Assembly (NCBI GenBank): GCA_947564305.1
Contig: CANOBT010000073.1
Coordinates: forward strand, 1-27,516
Direction of reading: 5' to 3'
From: an uncultured Lachnospiraceae bacterium
GTDB lineage: Bacteria; Bacillota_A; Clostridia; Lachnospirales; Lachnospiraceae
DNA length: 27,516 bases
Positions within the stretch are counted from its first letter, which is position 1. Each line of letters opens with the position of its first letter. Below the pieces are notes generated by a model, which saw only the letters and a list, made by a program, of their open reading frames with translations, did not search any database and had not been told where the DNA came from. This document shows positions 7,278-15,181 of the stretch, piece by piece. The translations under genes were made by a program, and so were the position numbers.

Positions 7278-7844
7278 TTAGTCTCCTTTCACAGTACAAA
7301 CTGCTCCTTCAAATATTTTATCAAGTGCCCTTATTACATCCTGCTCATTATAGAGCATTGTATTATTGGCATATAAACTTGCATACCCATGAGAAAAAAT
7401 GAATAATGTAGTAAAAACTTCCTTTGCAGCCTCCATCGATATGTCCAGTTCATTCTGTAGCATACCAAGCATGGGGAACAATTCTTCCGTTTCTAACAGT
7501 TCCAGCATACTAACTCCCGAAAACTCATTGGATTGAAACAGAAAACGAAAAAGATTTCTTTCCTCTATGGCGAATTTTATATAATTCATACCTATTGCCA
7601 ACATCGGATTTTCGCAAGTCATCTCCAAATTCATCAGATAAGCCGTATGATACTCATCCGCCTTTTTATACACCGCTTTCTTAATATCTTCCACAGTCGA
7701 AAAATAGTATAGTACCGGCTGTGTGGAACAGCTTAACTGCTCTGAAATGCTTCGAGCCGTCACCTTGTCTGCACCTTCCTTCCGCACAATCTCAAAAGCA
7801 GTGTCCACTATCATTTCTTTTGTTATTTTTGCTTTTGGTGGCAT
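7278..7844 (-). CDS. TetR/AcrR-family transcriptional regulator
   Basis: This 188-residue regulator has an N-terminal helix-turn-helix (about 10-55), with the typical TKEMIVDTAFEIVRKEGAD opening followed by VTARSISEQLSCS and LYYFSTVEDI. The C-terminal helical domain (60-185) resembles the WHG-type domain and would bind an unknown inducer. Start ATG 7844 (MPPKAK) is chosen because GAGGAGGG sits just upstream. An ATG at 7880 adds 12 residues and lies within the operator palindrome, so it is unlikely. It is the first gene of a two-gene operon with the CPBP protease. A perfect 14-bp palindrome over the predicted -10 suggests autorepression. A decayed serine-hydrolase gene lies divergently upstream. 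Confidence 0.9.
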   Translation of the reverse strand: MPPKAKITKEMIVDTAFEIVRKEGADKVTARSISEQLSCSTQPVLYYFSTVEDIKKAVYKKADEYHTAYLMNLEMTCENPMLAIGMNYIKFAIEERNLFRFLFQSNEFSGVSMLELLETEELFPMLGMLQNELDISMEAAKEVFTTLFIFSHGYASLYANNTMLYNEQDVIRALDKIFEGAVCTVKGD

Positions 7845-7866
7845 AATTCCCTCCTCAATATAATTC

Positions 7867-7904
7867 ATGTTATATAACATACATTATATTTTGTTCTTTG
7901 TCAA
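7867..7904 (-). promoter_or_regulatory. Promoter with overlapping palindromic operator for the TetR-CPBP operon
   Basis: On the minus strand TTGACA (7904-7899) is followed after 17 bp by TATGTT (7881-7876). The perfect 14-bp palindrome ATGTTATATAACAT (7867-7880) covers this -10. A TATAAT at 7888-7883 is also present but only 10 bp from the -35. An inverted repeat placed on the -10 is the usual layout for TetR autorepression. Binding itself is inferred. Confidence 0.6.
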
Positions 7905-7924
7905 TAATAAAATATGGAGCATGT

Positions 7925-8277
7925 GCTGGTGGATATGGCCATTGTTTGTCTGCTGAAGAAATGTCAAAGATGGATTGCTCTGTCTAAAAAAGGGTGTTTT
8001 TAATAACAAGCGTATTGTTTCTGAAAAATGGCTTGAAGAAAGTACAATGGTTAGGCTGTGTTGCGGCAAAAAATTTCGTGATATGTAATATGGTTATTTG
8101 TGGTGGATTATTGATGAAAATGAGGGAAGTTATGCGGCTATCGGCAGTAACGGAAATGTTATTTATTTAAATCCCCAAAAGGATTTGGTAGTAGCGGTTT
8201 CCAGCTATTTCAAACCGACAGTGTTTGACCGAATCGATTTTATCAAAGAACAAATAGAGGAAAAAATTGAAGAATAG
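7925..8277 (+). pseudogene. Serine hydrolase (beta-lactamase/class C-like) C-terminal fragment
   Basis: This is the only plus-strand coding signal. The first part reads AGGYGHCLSAEEMSKM and then needs a frameshift. The next frame reads LKKGVFNNKRIVSEKWLEES, reaches an in-frame TAA at 8086-8088 (where family members would have a codon giving YGYLWW), and continues YGYLWWIIDENEGSYAAIGS, NVIYLNPQKDLVVAVSS to a TAG at 8275-8277. The GYG, YGYLWW and G-x-G-N segments are those of serine beta-lactamase-fold hydrolases. The SxxK and YxN parts are missing, so it is a non-functional 3' relic. Its left end merges into the TetR promoter region, suggesting a deletion joined the two. Confidence 0.8.
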
Positions 8278-8291
8278 ATATAATTCATTAC

Positions 8292-8367
8292 GGGGCAAGA
8301 TAATAAACTGCCCCCCTCTGTTGCAATACAGTTATAAGTGAAGTTAGGGCTGGTTCTTGCCAGCCCT
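8292..8367. repeat. Two hairpins after the serine-hydrolase relic
   Basis: GGGGCA (8292-8297) pairs with TGCCCC (8309-8314). AGGGCTGG (8346-8353) pairs perfectly with CCAGCCCT (8360-8367) across a 6-nt loop. Neither is followed by a clean T-run on either strand. They lie between the plus-strand relic and the minus-strand zinc-ribbon gene and may have served as converging terminators. Confidence 0.4.
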
Positions 8368-8452
8368 TGAAGTTATTACCAGAGCTCAATATAATCTCTT
8401 CCTTGAAATGTTCATAAGAACAAAAACAAGGGAATTTACATATCAAATATAC

Positions 8453-9511
8453 CTAATATTTATCTTTATAGTTTGTATCATCTATGCCTTTCATGTTAAG
8501 TTTAGCAACCATCTTATCTAATTTGAATTTCCAAAATCGTCTGAACCATGTTGCCTGCCCAAACCATTTAACCAAAACAGGGCTAATTGCATAATAATAT
8601 TTAATAAATGCTCTACCATACCAAGTTTTGTCCAGTATATAATCCCTATATCTTCTAAGTGTCCATACCTGAGGACAATCGTATGAACCGTATACACATG
8701 TAGCAATGTAACAGCCTTTACATTCTTTTAACATCCTTTGAATTTCTTCTCTTTTATCACTTTGTAATTGTTTACACCAAGCATCTATTCTGCTTTGATA
8801 AGATATTATTATACTTCTATTTTTAGTAATAAACCGAGAACAGTTTTCCATAAGCAATGATTGTAACTTATCATTTTGTATTATAAAATCGTAAGGAATT
8901 TCAGAAACTAAATTTACCTTGGACACAGCTGTATTAGGAGCAAACTCTTTTAATATGTACATTTCATAAACTTTTTCCATATAATATATTTTCATTTCCT
9001 GCGAAGCTAATGCCAGCACCTTATTACCATATGATATTATATCAGGTGGATAAAAAGCTGTTTCCATCATAAATAACCACACATTCACATTTTGTGAATC
9101 ATATTTGATTATTTCATTCATCAACTCTTTTGTTTCCTTTGATTCTATATCTTTATTCCAGGCAGCTTTTGCCTGTTCTAAAATTCTCAACTCATCAAAC
9201 AAGTCCGAAATTCTTTGTTGTGAATCACCACTACTTTTTTTTATTTCATCTAAATAAAAATTTGCATTTGAGTAATTATGAACTAATAATTCTTTTTTGG
9301 CTAATTGCAACAAACCCTCAATATCAGATTTTATTATATTTATAGTAGCTCCTGCAAAATTATTATTATTCGTAACATATGTATTATAGTTGTTTATTAC
9401 CTTCTCTGTTATGAAAGCAGTTCCACAATACTCGCATATGCCTGCCTCTTTATCATCATCTACTTCAATATTTGCACCACACTGGGTACATTTTGCTGCC
9501 ACAAATCCCAT
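8453..9511 (-). CDS. Zinc-ribbon protein with C-terminal CFI-box domain
   Basis: This 352-residue protein has three parts. A zinc ribbon lies at the N-terminus, with Cys8-xx-Cys11 and Cys26-xx-Cys29 in the pattern CTQCG/CEYCG. A helical middle (about 60-260) has TPR-like character (LLVHNYSNANFYLDEIKK). The C-terminal segment 267-318 (CYIATCVYGSYDCP, then WTLRRYRD and YAISPVLVKWFG) matches the short conserved CFI-box-CTERM domain as I recall it. That domain occurs at the ends of otherwise unrelated proteins, and its function is not established. There is no signal peptide. The hydrophobic stretch near 300-317 may associate with the membrane. ATG 9511 has a GAGGGG site and a TATAAT -10. It stands alone between hairpins. 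Function is unknown. Confidence 0.8.
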   Translation of the reverse strand: MGFVAAKCTQCGANIEVDDDKEAGICEYCGTAFITEKVINNYNTYVTNNNNFAGATINIIKSDIEGLLQLAKKELLVHNYSNANFYLDEIKKSSGDSQQRISDLFDELRILEQAKAAWNKDIESKETKELMNEIIKYDSQNVNVWLFMMETAFYPPDIISYGNKVLALASQEMKIYYMEKVYEMYILKEFAPNTAVSKVNLVSEIPYDFIIQNDKLQSLLMENCSRFITKNRSIIISYQSRIDAWCKQLQSDKREEIQRMLKECKGCYIATCVYGSYDCPQVWTLRRYRDYILDKTWYGRAFIKYYYAISPVLVKWFGQATWFRRFWKFKLDKMVAKLNMKGIDDTNYKDKY

Positions 9512-9542
9512 AATAGCCCCTCTCTTTCATAGATATATTCTC

Positions 9543-9571
9543 ATTATAACTAACATTAACACACTTTTCTA
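9543..9571 (-). promoter_or_regulatory. Promoter of the zinc-ribbon gene
   Basis: TATAAT at 9548-9543 (minus strand) with a poor -35 TAGAAA at 9571-9566 and a 17-bp spacer. It lies about 30 bp upstream of the ATG at 9511. Confidence 0.5.
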
Positions 9572-9684
9572 CATAAATCGAGCAGGGGGCAGTAACTAAT
9601 CACCATCCCCTCACAACACTGTGCATATCCTTCTTTGAACCATACCCTCACACACGGTTTTGTTCAAAATCTTACGATACAAAT

Positions 9685-9714
9685 AAGGGACTCGCTAATC
9701 TCAGCAAGCCCCTT
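9685..9714 (-). terminator. Imperfect hairpin in a 350-bp gene-free stretch
   Basis: AAGGGACTCGCT (9685-9696) pairs with AGCAAGCCCCTT (9703-9714) with two A-C mismatches and a 6-nt loop. It lies downstream of the 125-residue gene and upstream of the zinc-ribbon promoter, so it may end the former's transcript. The rest of 9572-9863 shows no gene with a start and ribosome binding site on either strand. Confidence 0.4.
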
Positions 9715-9863
9715 TCAATTATTTTACTCTGATTGTAATTGTTTTTATAGTAGAATATGCATCATACTTTTTATTTCCTGATACAGACATTATAGCAAAA
9801 TGTCTCTTCTCGAATAATTACAACAGGATTCTGCTCTCATCTTATTCACATATTTTGCATGAA

Positions 9864-10241
9864 TTAATCTCTGGTAATCAATATTTCGCACGATCCGTCT
9901 TCCGAAAACTCTTCTATCTCATAAGTCAACATTCCGTCTCGATAGATTTTTTCGTATAACATCCCAAGTTTTTCTGTGATCCCGCGATATTTCTGCCAGC
10001 CCGTATCAGGCAAAGAAATTTCTTTCCACTGCATTTCCTGATAAATTGTATTCATATCAAATACTTCATTGCTTTTTAGTCCGATCACATATTCGATGGT
10101 ATCAGCCGTCCAATGATATCCAAGTCCTCGCAGCTTCTCTCTTCCATACAACGCAGACATCCTATCCCAATATTCACCGATCGTCTCATATTGGTTATTA
10201 CCTTTTGTTGAAAAAATACGGCTATAACCTCTAAAAAGCAT
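9864..10241 (-). CDS. GyrI-like/effector-binding-domain small protein
   Basis: This 125-residue soluble protein has alternating strands and helices: YEYWDRM near the start, TIEYVIGLKSNEVF in the middle, a tryptophan-rich turn (LPDTGWQKYRGI), and an ending EIEEFSEDGSCEILITRD. The last segment resembles the closing 'E-Y-EIYIPI' strands of GyrI-like/AraC effector-binding domains, which bind small hydrophobic molecules. There is no DNA-binding domain, so it would act as a stand-alone binder. ATG 10241 has an AAAGGAG site. It lies 91 bp downstream of metF and may be a separate unit. The family call is by pattern and only moderately sure; it could be an unrelated hypothetical protein. Confidence 0.6.
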   Translation of the reverse strand: MLFRGYSRIFSTKGNNQYETIGEYWDRMSALYGREKLRGLGYHWTADTIEYVIGLKSNEVFDMNTIYQEMQWKEISLPDTGWQKYRGITEKLGMLYEKIYRDGMLTYEIEEFSEDGSCEILITRD

Positions 10242-10332
10242 AGCTTTCTTCTCCTTTACAAAACATGTCCTGAATCATATTTTCACGGTCTCAGCAGCAA
10301 GCACTTCGACCTATTCTGAATACAACATGTCT

Positions 10333-11193
10333 TTATATAATATTACGGATACCCTCACAAATCCTTCTTGCGACAAGCGGATTGTTCATGGTATATAAAT
10401 GAATCCCGTCAATATCACTTACAAGCAAATCAATAATCTGGCTTAAAGCATACGACATTCCGGCATCGAATAGCGCTTCCTTATTGCCTTCATACTTATT
10501 GATTATTTTCTGGAAACGCACCGGAAAGGTTGCCCCGCACATTGCGATCATTCTTTTAATCTGCGAAGCGTTGATGACAGGCATAATGCCCGGAATAATC
10601 GAAACATCAATTTCTGCAATCCGGCAATCTTCAACGAAACGGAAAAACAGGGGATTATCAAAAAACAGCTGTGAAAGCAACACCTCGGCGCCTGCATTTA
10701 CCTTTTCCTTTATGTATTTTATTTCGCTGACCCTGCTATCGGATTCGGGATGACACTCAGGATAACAAGCTCCCAAAAAGCAAAAATCACTTTTCGGTTT
10801 CAAATATGCAATCAAATCAGATGCATGCCCAAAATCCTCTTTTGCCAAAATATCCGGATTCTTGTCTCCCCGAAGGGCAAGTATATTCTCAATTCCCTCA
10901 TCCTCCAGAACTTTTGCAAATTCATCAATTTCCGTTTTGTCATAATGAAGGCATGTTAAATGCACCACAGGTTCTACGTGATATTCATATTTGATTTTCT
11001 TGGCAAGCTCTACGGTACGGTTGCAGTTTGCACTGCCGCCCGCACCAAAAGTCACACTGATATAGTCCGGATTCAGTTCACACAAAACCGACAGTGTTTC
11101 ATCAATATTTTTAAGTTCGCTGTCTTTTTTGGGCGGAAAAATCTCAAAGGACAAACTCTTTTTCTTTTTATCATATATTTTCGAAATCTTCAT
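10333..11193 (-). CDS. metF: 5,10-methylenetetrahydrofolate reductase
   Basis: This 286-residue cytosolic FAD enzyme reduces 5,10-methylene-THF to 5-methyl-THF, supplying methyl groups for methionine and, in acetogens, the methyl branch. The TIM-barrel family signature is clear: the catalytic Glu in LSFEIFPPK (Glu17), DYISVTFGAGGS at 43-54, HLTCLH near 78-83, the folate-binding Asp in ALRGDKNPD, and the QLFFDNPLF strand followed by PGIMPV. The length is normal for bacterial MetF. The start ATG has only a weak ribosome binding site. No methionine synthase or folate gene is next to it. Upstream lie two tandem repeat arrays that probably sit in its leader. No SAM riboswitch is recognisable. Confidence 0.95.
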   Translation of the reverse strand: MKISKIYDKKKKSLSFEIFPPKKDSELKNIDETLSVLCELNPDYISVTFGAGGSANCNRTVELAKKIKYEYHVEPVVHLTCLHYDKTEIDEFAKVLEDEGIENILALRGDKNPDILAKEDFGHASDLIAYLKPKSDFCFLGACYPECHPESDSRVSEIKYIKEKVNAGAEVLLSQLFFDNPLFFRFVEDCRIAEIDVSIIPGIMPVINASQIKRMIAMCGATFPVRFQKIINKYEGNKEALFDAGMSYALSQIIDLLVSDIDGIHLYTMNNPLVARRICEGIRNII

Positions 11194-11224
11194 TTAAATA
11201 CCAGCTTTCTCATCTTTAAGTAGT

Positions 11225-11365
11225 AAGGGCATCAGGGCTCCTCCCAGCAAGCTGGTCCTAAGGGCATCAGGGCTCCTCCCAGCAAGCTGGTCCTAAGGGC
11301 ATCAGGGCTCCTCCCAGCAAGCTGGGTCCTAAGGGCATCAGGGCTCCTCCCAGCAAGCTGGGTCC
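11225..11365. repeat. Four tandem copies of a 35-36 bp unit containing a hairpin
   Basis: Units start at 11225, 11260, 11295 and 11331. Each begins AAGGGCATCAGGGCTCCTC and continues with CCAGCAAGCTGG and TCCT. Units 3 and 4 have one extra G, making the perfect palindrome CCCAGCAAGCTGGG. The copies are nearly identical with no spacers, so this is a recent tandem duplication and not a CRISPR array. It lies 31-172 bp upstream of the metF start. Confidence 0.9.
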
Positions 11366-11366
11366 C

Positions 11367-11411
11367 TCCTCATGCCATATCCCCTCATGCCAAGTCCCCT
11401 CATGCCATATT
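11367..11411. repeat. Three tandem copies of a 15-bp unit
   Basis: TCCTCATGCCATATC (11367-11381), CCCTCATGCCAAGTC (11382-11396) and CCCTCATGCCATATT (11397-11411) follow each other directly. They abut the 35-bp array. The last unit runs into a TACAAT -10-like sequence on the minus strand. Confidence 0.85.
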
Positions 11412-11414
11412 GTA
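11409..11414 (-). promoter_or_regulatory. Possible metF promoter -10
   Basis: The minus strand reads TGTTACAAT, an extended -10 (TACAAT at 11414-11409). No good -35 is seen. If used, the metF transcript would start near 11402 and carry both repeat arrays in a leader of about 210 nt. Confidence 0.35.
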
Positions 11415-11495
11415 ACATATTTTAACTGTTATGGTGTCATTTTTACATCTTATTTTTCAAAAACTTTTCTTACTATAAATGCTTCGTAAGCTTGT

Positions 11496-11999
11496 CTACG
11501 AAAAGTTCGTAAACGCCTCCGTCTTAGAAACGCTGTCTACATGCATATATACATCCATGCAGGTTCTGTTATCTTTTTCATATACATATTCAAAGCACGA
11601 GAGAATTTCCTCTTTCGCCTTCTCTTTGAATCCGTTTGCCTGCAAATATTCCAAAATTTTCTTATAAGCACCCGGAATTCTCTCAAATGCCGCCAAAAAC
11701 GGATCATATACCGTAATCACTGCGTAATCGGCTTCGACCTGATTGGCATATTCCACTCCGGGACAATCTGTATCGAATCCATCCGGCAGAACATAAGCGG
11801 CCACATACCTTGCCATGCGAAATCCCTTTACCGTTTTCACTGTAACTTGCGAATAAATTTCATCGCAATCCGTCAAATCTCCCCGAACCAAAGTGTCCAA
11901 TTTGCAGGAAAACATATCGCTCAATACAATAAGCTTACTTAGTTCAGGAATAATTTCATCTGCCTCCCATTTTGATACGGTTTGACGGGAAACCAACAT
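11496..11999 (-). CDS. N-terminally truncated XRE-type regulator with GyrI-like effector domain (probable pseudogene)
   Basis: From ATG 11999 the 167-residue frame begins MLVSRQTVSKWEADEIIP, which is the recognition helix of an XRE/Cro HTH. The two preceding helices and normal start are missing. The frame can be read back only to QFSEE before a TGA at 12015-12017, just 18 bp upstream, and the ATG lacks a properly spaced ribosome binding site. Residues 50-167 form a GyrI-like effector-binding domain (FRMARYVAAYVLPDGF, IPGAYKKILEYLQANGF, CMDVYMHVDS). The fragment lies 39 bp after the ABC permease stop. A deletion probably removed the original 5' end. If translated it would be an effector-binding protein with half an HTH. 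Confidence 0.7.
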   Translation of the reverse strand: MLVSRQTVSKWEADEIIPELSKLIVLSDMFSCKLDTLVRGDLTDCDEIYSQVTVKTVKGFRMARYVAAYVLPDGFDTDCPGVEYANQVEADYAVITVYDPFLAAFERIPGAYKKILEYLQANGFKEKAKEEILSCFEYVYEKDNRTCMDVYMHVDSVSKTEAFTNFS

Positions 12000-12038
12000 T
12001 TCTTCCGAAAATTGTCACCTGACAGTTTACAGTATTTT

Positions 12039-14381
12039 CTATTCTCCTGTAAGCAGCGCTCTGGGTACAATTTTCCTGATTTTCAAAGACAACAGGCACG
12101 CAATTGCAAAGGCAAATAGTATCAGTCCGATTCCCGCAGCCACGATAAAACCAACGGGCACGATAAATGTACATTTTACAATGCCTATCCCGCCAAGGAA
12201 TACAGCGGTCAAAGGATTGATAATTAAGGCACTTACAATGAGTCCCAAAACCGTTGAAAATATCACGGCGGGCATAAAGCTAACCGCCGTCTGTAAGATC
12301 AGCTGCCCCGTAGTAAAGCCAAGCGCTTTTAGAATCCCGTAATCCCTTTTTTTGTTATTTAGCATTGTTCTCACCAGGAGATACAGAACAAATGTAATGA
12401 CAACCGCGCTCAGCACGAGAACTGCAATTACAATCATTGTCATAAGCGAAACATACACCGATGCCGCTCCGTCAATCGTTGATTCTATATTTATCGTCGC
12501 ATTTACTTCTTTTCCAAACCGTTCTCTTACTTCCGATTGAAAAGCTTCTATATCAATGCCGTCCGCAAGCTCCAAATAGTAGCTTGTGTTTTGCAGCTCT
12601 CCCAACCGCTCGTAACCGGATCTTGTAAGCAGACAGTCTTTGCCGAGGTTATTGCTGATCTGTGTAAATCCGGATATGATGTACTTTGCTTCTTTTCCTC
12701 CGGCAGTTACGGCAATTTCGTTCCCTATCTCCAGGTCATTTTCCCTTGCATACTTGGCGGCAATGGCAATCTCATTCTCGTATTTCGGGAATCTTCCCTC
12801 AAATACAATATTTTGATTTGTTATTTTCGAAAAATCATCATACATTGTCGCCACAAGCTCCAACCCGCCCACATGGCCCACGGTCAGTGAATTGTATAGA
12901 TAGACTTTTTCCACTCTTTCATCGTGTTCCATTTCACGTAAAAAATCGTCCTCAATTACCGCATTGACATCAATACAGCTGTCCGCCGTCTCACCCACAA
13001 CCAGATTGAGAAAAGGCTCTACATCGACAATGACATTCTGCATCATCAGTCCCGAAAATACAACCACCAAGGAAAGCACAAGCATCGTGATGCAAACGGT
13101 TACATTATGTTTGATACCGGAAAGCGTCGTTTTAAGAGCCAGCGCAAGATTCAGCGTCGCTTTTGTTTTCTCAAGCGGAATATGATTATGCTTAAAATTA
13201 TGCGTCTGCACGCCCTGGCGAAGCGCAACAATCGGTTCTATTTTCTTTATTCGACGGGCGGACAGCCATACTGCAAGCACAACCGCTCCGCATAAAATCA
13301 CAAGTGTGACAAGCAGCGGCAATGGCAAAAAACGAATTTCATACGGTATGCCCGTCTGTGAAATCATCATTGTATTTACGAACGGAAACAGAACATACGA
13401 AATTACCACTCCCGCTACGGCGGCCATCATAGAAATCCCGAAAAACTGCAGTATAAAAGAGCCGATCACCTGACGGCTCGTATATCCGACAGCTCGAAGC
13501 ACACCGAGATTTTTCATGTTCTCCTGAATATAGTTGATAATATTTGACACAATCACAACAAGTGCAATCAGGAGGATAAAAAAAGCCATTGCACTCATAA
13601 TGCCCGAACAAATCATCTGTGAAATATAACGTGATTGCGCCGCAAGCGCATAGGAATTACTCGCCTTATTTGCAGTCGGATATTCGGAAGATACCGCGTT
13701 TTTCAACATCGTTTCATAATCCTCACTCCAGGCTTTGTCTTTCAGCCGAACGGAACATAGCGTGGATTTCGGCGCATAACCGGCTGATTCAAGCTCATGA
13801 TATTTATCCTCCGTTAAAATGAGCTCACACATACCGCAATTATGCGAGCCCGCCATAACACTGTTAAAAAAGCCGCAGACCGTGTAGCTCATCTCATTGC
13901 TTCCAATCATTATCTTTATCGTTTTTCCAACTGCTATATCGTCCGATTTATACAATATGGGCATATAGATTCCGCTTTGTATATCGCCCTCTTCCACGAT
14001 TTCAACTTTTCCGACCGGACGGGAAACGGCAGCTTGTTTTTCAAGAAATATGAAATAAGAATTAATCTCGCCTTCGTTATTCTCAAATAAACCAACCATG
14101 TTCATGGCATGATCCAGAGAAAACTCAGCCGTACGTTCATCATTTTCAAGCGTTTGTGTCAGAAATTCCCGCATTTTGGCGCTGTCGCCGTCAACCGCAA
14201 GCGTCACATGCTCTGCGTTAAGCTTATCGTGGTAACGGTCAAAATTCTGTTTATAATCAATCGACAACATAAGCCATAGATTAAACATTAACGCCGCAAG
14301 CAATATCAATACAATAATCGCAGCAGTCTGTCCCTTTGCTTTTCGTAAATTGGAGCATACAAGAAGAAAACCTTTTTTCAT
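12039..14381 (-). CDS. FtsX-like ABC transporter permease
   Basis: This 780-residue membrane protein has the duplicated FtsX/MacB layout. It has an N-terminal TM (about 16-36) and a large extracellular domain (about 37-255). Three TMs follow (near 256-283, 307-335 and 347-368), then a cytoplasmic linker, a TM (about 428-452), a second external domain (about 453-645) and three final TMs. The GVLRAVGYTSRQ and GILKALGFTTGQ segments after the first and second TM sets are the FtsX coupling-helix signatures. It pairs with the ATPase encoded 1 bp upstream. Such systems act in peptide or lipoprotein handling, or antimicrobial-peptide resistance, often under a two-component system as here. Substrate and direction are unknown. 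Confidence 0.92.
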   Translation of the reverse strand: MKKGFLLVCSNLRKAKGQTAAIIVLILLAALMFNLWLMLSIDYKQNFDRYHDKLNAEHVTLAVDGDSAKMREFLTQTLENDERTAEFSLDHAMNMVGLFENNEGEINSYFIFLEKQAAVSRPVGKVEIVEEGDIQSGIYMPILYKSDDIAVGKTIKIMIGSNEMSYTVCGFFNSVMAGSHNCGMCELILTEDKYHELESAGYAPKSTLCSVRLKDKAWSEDYETMLKNAVSSEYPTANKASNSYALAAQSRYISQMICSGIMSAMAFFILLIALVVIVSNIINYIQENMKNLGVLRAVGYTSRQVIGSFILQFFGISMMAAVAGVVISYVLFPFVNTMMISQTGIPYEIRFLPLPLLVTLVILCGAVVLAVWLSARRIKKIEPIVALRQGVQTHNFKHNHIPLEKTKATLNLALALKTTLSGIKHNVTVCITMLVLSLVVVFSGLMMQNVIVDVEPFLNLVVGETADSCIDVNAVIEDDFLREMEHDERVEKVYLYNSLTVGHVGGLELVATMYDDFSKITNQNIVFEGRFPKYENEIAIAAKYARENDLEIGNEIAVTAGGKEAKYIISGFTQISNNLGKDCLLTRSGYERLGELQNTSYYLELADGIDIEAFQSEVRERFGKEVNATINIESTIDGAASVYVSLMTMIVIAVLVLSAVVITFVLYLLVRTMLNNKKRDYGILKALGFTTGQLILQTAVSFMPAVIFSTVLGLIVSALIINPLTAVFLGGIGIVKCTFIVPVGFIVAAGIGLILFAFAIACLLSLKIRKIVPRALLTGE

Positions 14382-14382
14382 T

Positions 14383-15141
14383 TTACCACCCCATTTCCGA
14401 AAGAAACGCGGAGAGCTTTTCGTGCCTTGCCTTATCGCCGTGCCGGTATTTTCCCAAATCGCACTCCCCTAAAATCACGCCGTCCTTTAAGTACAAAATG
14501 CGGTTTCCCCGTCTGGCGGAACGCATATCATGCGTTACCATGACTACGCTTTGTCCCTGCTCGTTGAATTTCGTGAGCGTATCAAGAACATCCAGCCCTG
14601 TTTTGGAATTAAGCGCCCCCGTAGGTTCGTCGGCAAAAAGAATTTCCGGAGAATTAATAAGCGCACGGACAATACCTACACGCTGCGCCTCGCCGCCGGA
14701 AATCTGCGTAGGGAACTTCTTTTGTGTTTCCTCGGAGATATCTACCGCTTGGAACAATTCCCTAGTACGCCCGATAAGCGCCTTTTTATCTTTATTGACG
14801 AGCAGTCCCGCAGAAAGTACATTGTCCGTTACGCTCATCCCGTCGATCAGGTAAATCTGCTGAAATACAAAACCGCAGAACCTGCGTCTGAATACCGCAA
14901 GCTCATCGGGGCTTAAATCGGATATCACCTGCTCCTTAAATGTGATCGTCCCGAGAGTCGGCGTATCCATCCCTGAGAGCGCATATAAAAGCGTGGATTT
15001 GCCTGCGCCGCTTGCGCCCATGATTACGGTAAAATCCCCCTTATAAAGCTGTAAATCAATATTTCTTAGAACATGCTGCAAAGTTCCTCCATTGGAAAAG
15101 GACTTGCTTAACTTATCGGTTTTTAACAGTGTCTCTTTCAT
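14383..15141 (-). CDS. ABC transporter ATP-binding protein (MacB/LolD type)
   Basis: This 252-residue ATPase drives the neighbouring FtsX-like permease. It has Walker A GASGAGKST (about residue 42-50), the Q-loop FQQIYLIDGM, signature ISGGEAQRV, Walker B ILFADEPTGALNS, and the H-loop VTHD. The sequence pattern (DEPTGALNSKTG) is that of MacB/LolD/SalX exporters. ATG 15141 has an AAGGAGG site. The stop is followed after 1 bp by the permease ATG, so they are tightly coupled. Four phased CCTTAAA-type heptamers and a TAAAAT -10 precede it at 15182-15236, indicating direct control by an OmpR-family regulator, most likely the one encoded upstream. Confidence 0.94.
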   Translation of the reverse strand: MKETLLKTDKLSKSFSNGGTLQHVLRNIDLQLYKGDFTVIMGASGAGKSTLLYALSGMDTPTLGTITFKEQVISDLSPDELAVFRRRFCGFVFQQIYLIDGMSVTDNVLSAGLLVNKDKKALIGRTRELFQAVDISEETQKKFPTQISGGEAQRVGIVRALINSPEILFADEPTGALNSKTGLDVLDTLTKFNEQGQSVVMVTHDMRSARRGNRILYLKDGVILGECDLGKYRHGDKARHEKLSAFLSEMGW

Positions 15142-15181
15142 GTAACCTCCTTTTTAGATGCTCTTTTTAAGATGCTCTCTT

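Noticed and set aside
7884..8069. 61-codon minus-strand open frame upstream of TetR
   Set aside because: It runs antisense through the serine-hydrolase relic and has no supported start.
11225..11411. Possible CRISPR array
   Set aside because: The repeats are head-to-tail without unique spacers and there are no cas genes nearby.
14336..14854. 172-codon plus-strand open frame across the ABC ATPase
   Set aside because: It is antisense to the Walker and signature motifs of a clear ABC ATPase and has no family features.
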